NCBI GenBank assembly: GCA_037783545.1
Contig: JBBELK010000564.1
Location: 186,001-250,000, forward strand
Origin: Henricia sp. BOLD:AAB3569
Lineage: Eukaryota > Echinodermata > Asteroidea > Spinulosida > Echinasteridae
Direction of reading: 5' to 3'
DNA: 64,000 bases
In this document: piece by piece, positions 57,738-64,000 of the stretch
How the letters are laid out: every line of letters begins with the position of its first letter
Position numbering within the stretch: the stretch's first letter is position 1
Notes under the pieces: model-generated
Databases searched by the model: none
Seen by the model: the letters and a program-made list of their open reading frames with translations, nothing else
What the model was told of the DNA's origin: nothing
Translations under genes and position numbers: made by a program

Positions 57738-58594
57738 TTAAAGGCTCGTCTACACGAGCCAACATTTGTTGGCCAACAAGGTCCAACACATGTCTGACGA
57801 TGTCGGCTGACCAAAAGTTAGATGGTGTAGACGTCACTCAGACAACGCCCAACATCATCCAACAAGTTATTATTTTTATTATTATTATTTCTTTCTGGTA
57901 TTCATACCAAGGATTCCTCAATAGTGATCATTGCACTGTCACTCGCAAGCATGAGGAAACCCATGAAGAATTAGAATTAGAAATGGCCAGAGACACCGGG
58001 GAATCCCCTTGCTTTTCACGAATGAATGCTCTGGGATCTTTAAAGTGCGTTAACACTCTGGACCAACGGCTTTACATCCCTTCCGAAGGACGGAACAAGT
58101 GTAATTAAGTGCCTTGCTCAAGAGCACAAGTGCCACAACCCGTCACGGCCCGGAATCGAACCCACATTCTAGTACTGGCTCGTACAGGAACTCGAGTTCG
58201 ACGCACTAGACCACTCGGCCATAACAGTTGGTCCATGTTGGAACATGTTTCTATCGCTCGACTTTGTTAGAGCCAACATTGTCCAACATGTGTTTAACGA
58301 TGTCGGCAGACCAAAAATTGCATGGTGTACAGACGTCACTCCCGACAATGCCCAACATCATCCAACAAGTTGGTCCATGTTGGAACATGTTCCTATCGCC
58401 CGACTTTGTTGGAGCTTGTTGGAAAAATGGGCCAATAGCAGATTAGAATGCCTGTCATGTTATAGGCAGCAAACATCTGCAATCGATATATGCTTGAACA
58501 TGTTAGTTCGCGCAGTTTAGTACCGCCCAACAAGTTCCAACTTCATGTTGATCCTTTTGGCCAACAAATGTTGGCTCGTGTAGATAGACCTTTA
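57738..58594. mobile_element. MITE with GTCTACACGAGCCAAC ends, copy 2, split by a SINE
   Basis: AAAGGCTCGTCTACACGAGC and its near complement (58564-58594) form the ends; CCAACATTTGTTGG follows on both sides. A SINE (57866-58222) is inserted. A second block of internal words (GTCCATGTTGGAACATGTT) occurs twice. Confidence 0.85.
57866..58222 (-). mobile_element. tRNA-derived SINE inserted in a MITE
   Basis: Minus strand: A box TGGCCGAGTGGTCTAGTG and B box GGTTCGATTCC with a long variable region as in Leu- or Ser-type tRNA, then TTGAGCAAGGCACTTAATT, ending in an AAT-rich tail at the left. Confidence 0.82.
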
Positions 58595-59491
58595 GCCGTT
58601 TTGAACTTAGACTTGATGTCAAGTCGGTAACAGGACCGGTTGGTTCGTAAACCGCAGCAGCGTAGTCGCGATTGGACTGGGAACAAGTCTAGTCGACCTC
58701 CCGTTTCCGACTTGAGAAACCCGTCTTTCACTTTGTACACAGGCTATGGGGTTTGCTACCAGAATTGGACATAGAGATATGATTGGTCGAGAAACGGGCG
58801 TTTATTAATATTCATGCCACATTTTCAAAGAAATGTGCTTGTGAAATAGATTTCCTTAAGTAGTGGACCTGTCATCAATATCCATTACTCCTGAATTTCA
58901 AAATGAGACATAATCATAGTAATAATTCTACCTTTCCTTTGGCCCAAGTTATGAATTCAAAAATCATAGCTAACAATCTCTCAATTGTTGTGGGGGAGAT
59001 TTTTTTATGTACGTGTATATTTTATTGTACAATACAAGTATGTACGCAGTATAAATGCCCATGACTCAAAGAAGACCTACTACATTTCGCTAAAAGTTAA
59101 ACGCAGTTCATCTGAATAAAGATGCGTATCTATTGCAAAAATGTTCTTACTGCATATTCATTTAAACACCCCCTGGTAAAAATGGATGCTACCACACCGT
59201 GGATTACCGTGATTGGTTCTTGCTATGGCAACAGCGTCAATGCACCTTGAATCATGAATATTGTCGCGCAATCAGGTTTCTCAAGTCGGTAATACAAGTA
59301 GAAACCAAAATATATTACTGCACATAAAAACAGCTATCAATCGTGTGCGGTAAAATGGCATTAGACGGACAAAACACGACCGTATTACCGAATTGATTTC
59401 AAGTCTATTTTAAACTCTAAAAACCAACAAACCTCATGCATGAAACAACACACACACATACATGTACATATGCATACATACATGTATAACT
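58595..59491. other. Gene-free stretch
   Basis: GTTTCTCAAGTCGGTAATAC near 59275 and the inverted TTGAGAAACCCG near 58715, with ACTTGATGTCAAGTCGG, suggest the remains of an inverted-repeat element. No gene recognised. Confidence 0.4.
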
Positions 59492-59930
59492 TGTCTGTTT
59501 TCAATACTGGAGAGACTTTTTCACCAGGATCATAACTCTGTGCAATGCCAGTTATCTTCTCTCAAAACAAAAAAAATATCATAAGACAGATCTAAGAAGA
59601 TAACTTAAGCAACAAATAGTGCAACAACATACCTTTCTGAAAACAGTACACTGTGTATAAATTTCCTATTTAAGGTATGTAACATAGGACACATACTTTG
59701 TGACATTGTTTGGTGTCCTTGTTACGTACGGTATATTGGATATTTGCACATAGGGCTTTCAGGAAGGTATGTTGTGGCACTATTCGCTGCAGTTCTTTAG
59801 CTGAAGTTATCTCCTTAGATCTATCTTAAGACATTTCTTTTGTTTTGAGAGAAGATGAATGACATTGTACAGAGATATAATCCTGGAGGAAAAGGTCTCT
59901 CCAGTATTGAAAACAGACACATATATGGCA
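59492..59930. repeat. Large imperfect hairpin, arms about 180 bp
   Basis: CTGTTTTCAATACTGGAGAG, CTTCTCTCAAAACAAAA and AAATAGTGCAACAACATACC on the left are inverted on the right around 59640-59740. Confidence 0.8.
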
Positions 59931-60627
59931 ATGAAGCTCAGTGGAAAATGTCTCCAATGTATTGAAACAGAGTCTACACATTAAGGAATACCTGTGTTTT
60001 TTACTCTTTTTTCCTGATCTGAGAGCAGCAAATTAACGACAAAGAAATGGGAGAGAAAGTGTTAATATCAAGTTTGTGTTATCCTGTTAATAAAAACCGC
60101 TTGTTAAAGCGACTCTAGTTTAGCAGTTTTTAGACCCGCATAATGATGTGACAAAGGGTTTTACAAAAGAAATAAAGTAACTATACACCGATTCTGTTAG
60201 CAAAACTCAAGAAAACAAACACTGAGTGACTATTAATAAAGCCATGAAGTGCAAAGGCTAAACACAGCAAAACATTTGACGCACCACCACCACAGTTGAC
60301 AAAAATGCGAGCAATATTTTTACACAGCAACTTTGTGTTACATTCCAAAAGCACTACCAAAACCATTTGACAACAAAAATGTGCAATGGTGAGAGAGGAC
60401 TGGAAATGAACCAAAGCAACTGAGTACATGTACATGTAAATATCAGCACCAAAGAATTATGATTTTGTTTTTAAAAGAAAACCCAAACGTAAAACTACAA
60501 GAACATGCACGGAAAACACAAATACACTGTAAATAAACAAATTATGCATGCATGCTTTAATTAATAAGATAAAAATCCATTATCAATCCACATAAATGTA
60601 CTATGACAATGTGCAAATACCAATCTG

Positions 60628-61028
60628 GTATTTTTTCCGTATACATTGAACAAAGATTTGAAGGAAATTACCTCACAGAATCAACAGATAATATAATTTT
60701 AAGATATATTTCCCACTTGCACTTTTGTCGCAAATGTTGCTTTCTGTAGAAAAAGTCGCATTTTCTCCTTAAAAAATTGCATTCAGTTAGTGCACAAGAT
60801 AACAATTCGCGCGCGCACAGCGCCCTCTGTTGTCGCGCTTACGCACGGACCGCTCGCACCGTAATGATGTGCATTATTTTATGCAGTAATTTTATCATTT
60901 ATTTATCTCAGAAATGCAACATTTCCGACAGAAGTGCAAGTGGGAAGTATATCTTAGAATTGGATGATCTGTTGATTCCTGGAGGACATTTCATTCAAAT
61001 CTTTGTTCAATGCATACGGAAAAAATAC
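60628..61028. mobile_element. Inverted-repeat element enclosing the AAGATATACTTCCCACT MITE
   Basis: GTATTTTTTCCGTATACATT and its complement at the right end, with CAAAGATTTG and CAAATCTTTG inside, then the same MITE core as at 4102-4341 in the opposite orientation. Confidence 0.78.
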
Positions 61029-61528
61029 CCTGTATCTTGTTTTGCCAGAATTACAAGTTGGCTGACAGGTATTACATGTACATCTGCAACCACTTTTCAA
61101 GAAAAATTAAGTTTTATTAATATTCTCAAAGCTTCAGGAATGAATTACAAAATATGTGGATTGATCTGGCAAATCAGAGCAACACTACCAAAAAAAAAGG
61201 GAAAAGTGACAAGCAGTGGGAAAACACGACAATAACTCTGTGGCTGAGAAATTGTAAAAAGTTTGTACATGAAGACAATGTGGATGAAGCTATGGGAAAG
61301 TATTAAACAGAGACTGCGTTCAGACAGCGTTTTAAAATCGTAGAATGAATAAAAAAATATGAATTTGATCTGGTGAAACCTTCAGGCTAAGACATTGTCA
61401 AAAATGTATGCTGTGTGGAGACTAAATTTTGGGGACCATATTTCCATCCCCAAAATTCGAAGTCTCACTTCAATTGTGATAAACAGCGTCAGCATCATAC
61501 TATAGACCCGATTCTTACTAGAGAAATA

Positions 61529-64000
61529 GCTTCATTCGACGAAGAGATCGCTTCATTCGACGAAGAGATCGCTTCATTCGACGAAGAGATCGCTTCATTC
61601 GACGAAGAGATCGCTTCATTCGACGAAGAGATCGCTTCATTCGACGAAGAGATCGCTTCATTCGACGAAGAGATCGCTTCATTCGACGAAGAGATCGCTT
61701 CATTCGACGAAGAGATCGCTTCATTCGACGAAGAGATCGCTTCATTCGACGAAGAGATCGCTTCATTCGACGAAGAGATCGCTTCATTCGACAAAGAGAT
61801 CGCTTCATTCGACAAAGAGATCGCTTCATTCGACAAAGAGATCGCTTCATTCGACAAAGAGATCGCTTCATTCGACAAAGAGATCGCTTCATTCGACAAA
61901 GAGATCGCTTCATTCGACAAAGAGATCGCTTCATTCGACAAAGAGATCGCTTAATTCATTCGACAAAGAGATCGCTTCATTCGACAAAGAGATCGCTTAA
62001 TTCATTCGACAAAGAGATCGCTTAATTCATTCGACAAAGAGATCGCTTAATTCATTCGACAAAGAGATCGCTTAATTCATTCGACGAAGAGATCGCTTCA
62101 TTCATTCGACGAAGAGATCGCTTCATTCGACGAAGAGATCGCTTCATTCGACGAAGAGATCGCTTCATTCGACGAAGAGATCGCTTCATTCGACGAAGAG
62201 ATCGCTTCATTCGACGTAGAGATCGCTTCATTCGACGTAGAGATCGCTTCATTCGACGAAGAGATCGCTTCATTCGACGTAGAGATCGCTTCATTCGACA
62301 AAGAGATCGCTTCATTCGACAAAGAGATCGCTTCATTCGACGAAGAGATCGCTTCATTCGACAAAGAGATCGCTTCATTCGACGAAGAGATCACTTCATT
62401 CTACAAAGAGATCGCTTCATTCGACAAAGAGATCGCTTCATTCGACAAAGAGATCGCTTCATTCGACAAAGAGATCGCTTCATTCGACAAAGAGATCGCT
62501 TCATTCGACAAAGAGATCGCTTAATTCATTCGACAAAGAGATCGCTTAATTCATTCGACAAAGAGATCGCTTAATTCATTCGACAAAGAGATCGCTTAAT
62601 TCATTCGACAAAGAGATCGCTTAATTCATTCGACGAAGAGATCGCTTAATTCATTCGACGAAGAGATCGCTTCATTCATTCGACGAAGAGATCGCTTAAT
62701 TCATTCGACGAAGAGATCGCTTAATTCGACGAAGAGATCGCTTCATTCGACGAAGAGATCGCTTCATTCGACGTAGAGATCGCTTCATTCGACGAAGAGA
62801 TCGCTTAATTCATTCGACGTAGAGATCGCTTCATTCGACGAAGAGATCGCTTCATTCGACAAAGAGATCGCTTCATTCGACAAAGAGATCGCTTCATTCG
62901 ACAAAGAGATCGCTTCATTCGACAAAGAGATCGCTTCATTCGACAAAGAGATCGCTTAATTCATTCGACAAAGAGATCGCTTCATTCGACAAAGAGATCG
63001 CTTAATTCATTCGACAAAGAGATCGCTTAATTCATTCGACAAAGAGATCGCTTAATTCATTCGACAAAGAGATCGCTTCATTCGACAAAGAGATCGCTTA
63101 ATTCATTCGACGAAGAGATCGCTTAATTCATTCGACAAAGAGATCGCTTAATTCATTCGACAAAGAGATCGCTTAATTCATTCGACGAAGAGATCGCTTC
63201 ATTCGACGAAGAGATCGCTTCATTCGACGTAGAGATCGCTTCATTCGACGTAGAGATCGCTTCATTCGACGAAGAGATCGCTTCATTCGACGTAGAGATC
63301 GCTTCATTCGACAAAGAGATCGCTTCATTCGACAAAGAGATCGCTTCATTCGACGAAGAGATCGCTTCATTCGACAAAGAGATCGCTTCATTCGACGAAG
63401 AGATCACTTCATTCTACAAAGAGATCGCTTCATTCGACAAAGAGATCGCTTCATTCGACAAAGAGATCGCTTCATTCGACAAAGAGATCGCTTCATTCGA
63501 CAAAGAGATCGCTTCATTCGACAAAGAGATCGCTTAATTCATTCGACAAAGAGATCGCTTAATTCATTCGACAAAGAGATCGCTTAATTCATTCGACAAA
63601 GAGATCGCTTAATTCATTCGACAAAGAGATCGCTTAATTCATTCGACGAAGAGATCGCTTAATTCATTCGACGAAGAGATCGCTTCATTCATTCGACGAA
63701 GAGATCGCTTAATTCATTCGACGAAGAGATCGCTTCATTCGACGAAGAGATCGCTTCATTCGACGAAGAGATCGCTTCATTCGACGTAGAGATCGCTTCA
63801 TTCGACGAAGAGATCGCTTAATTCATTCGACGTAGAGATCGCTTCATTCGACGAAGAGATCGCTTCATTCGACGAAGAGATCGCTTAATTCATTCGACGT
63901 AGAGATCGCTTCATTCGACGAAGAGATCGCTTCATTCGACGAAGAGATCGCTTCATTCGACGTAGAGATCGCTTCATTCGACAAAGAGATCGCTTAATTC
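61529..64000. repeat. 21/25-bp minisatellite, runs off the right edge
   Basis: Unit GACGAAGAGATCGCTTCATT plus C (21 bases) with GACAAAGAG and GACGTAGAG variants, and a 25-base form in which CTTAATTCATTC replaces CTTCATTC. More than 100 copies lie in the window. A rare TCACTTCATTCTAC variant at 62391 recurs at 63404 in the same neighbourhood, showing a recent higher-order duplication of 1013 bases. Confidence 0.97.

Noticed and set aside
61415-62378. Long open frames with EEIASFD or SNEAISS repeats as a repetitive protein.
   Set aside because: They arise from a 21-bp minisatellite free of stops in several frames; 25-bp variants break the frame and no splice or start context supports a gene.

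Overview
The window looks like a marine invertebrate nuclear genome: long introns, GT-AG splice sites, many ACATGT/TACATGTA words, many short inverted-repeat (MITE, foldback) elements, tRNA-derived SINEs, LINE fragments and one Ty3/gypsy fossil. A non-vertebrate deuterostome (echinoderm, hemichordate or amphioxus) fits best: the foldback elements resemble sea urchin TU elements, and an apparently undivided SRRM2/3/4-type gene carries an eMIC domain. A mollusc or other lophotrochozoan cannot be excluded.

Three host genes can be reconstructed exon by exon. (1) At the left edge, on the minus strand, lie three exons of a C-type lectin-like domain protein (280-2443); the gene runs out of the window. 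(2) In the middle, on the plus strand, is a complete five-exon PXMP2-like peroxisomal membrane channel (Mpv17/PMP22 family, 24047-34330, 185 residues). Its first intron is about 6.9 kb and full of transposons. (3) On the right, on the minus strand, is the 3' half of an SRRM2/3/4-type splicing factor (41602-55695). It has four common RS-rich exons, then a two-exon eMIC domain (52353-52532 and 41602-41800), and between these an alternative last exon with its own stop (50843-50948). All junctions are in the same phase, so the locus can make eMIC-plus and eMIC-minus proteins by choice of 3' end. This is the most biologically interesting content of the window.

The rest is mostly mobile and repetitive DNA. 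About 2.8-7.9 kb holds nested terminal-inverted-repeat elements and two large near-perfect palindromes. From 8548 to 23875 is a giant foldback-like element: about 480-bp inverted ends, then inverted arrays of a 221-bp unit (13 copies on the left, 29 on the right) around a 5.2-kb spacer with other elements. Its right end stops 171 bp before the PXMP2 start codon. A second foldback element (24404-25533) with an 8-bp target duplication and a Ty3/gypsy fossil nested in an inverted-repeat element (25577-30562) lie in PXMP2 intron 1.

From 35 to 61 kb there are many MITEs (several with TTAA ends), SINEs and hairpins, some of them in introns of the splicing-factor gene. From 61529 to the right edge is a 21/25-bp minisatellite with a recent 1013-bp higher-order duplication. 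No CRISPR array, rRNA gene or convincing functional tRNA gene was seen.
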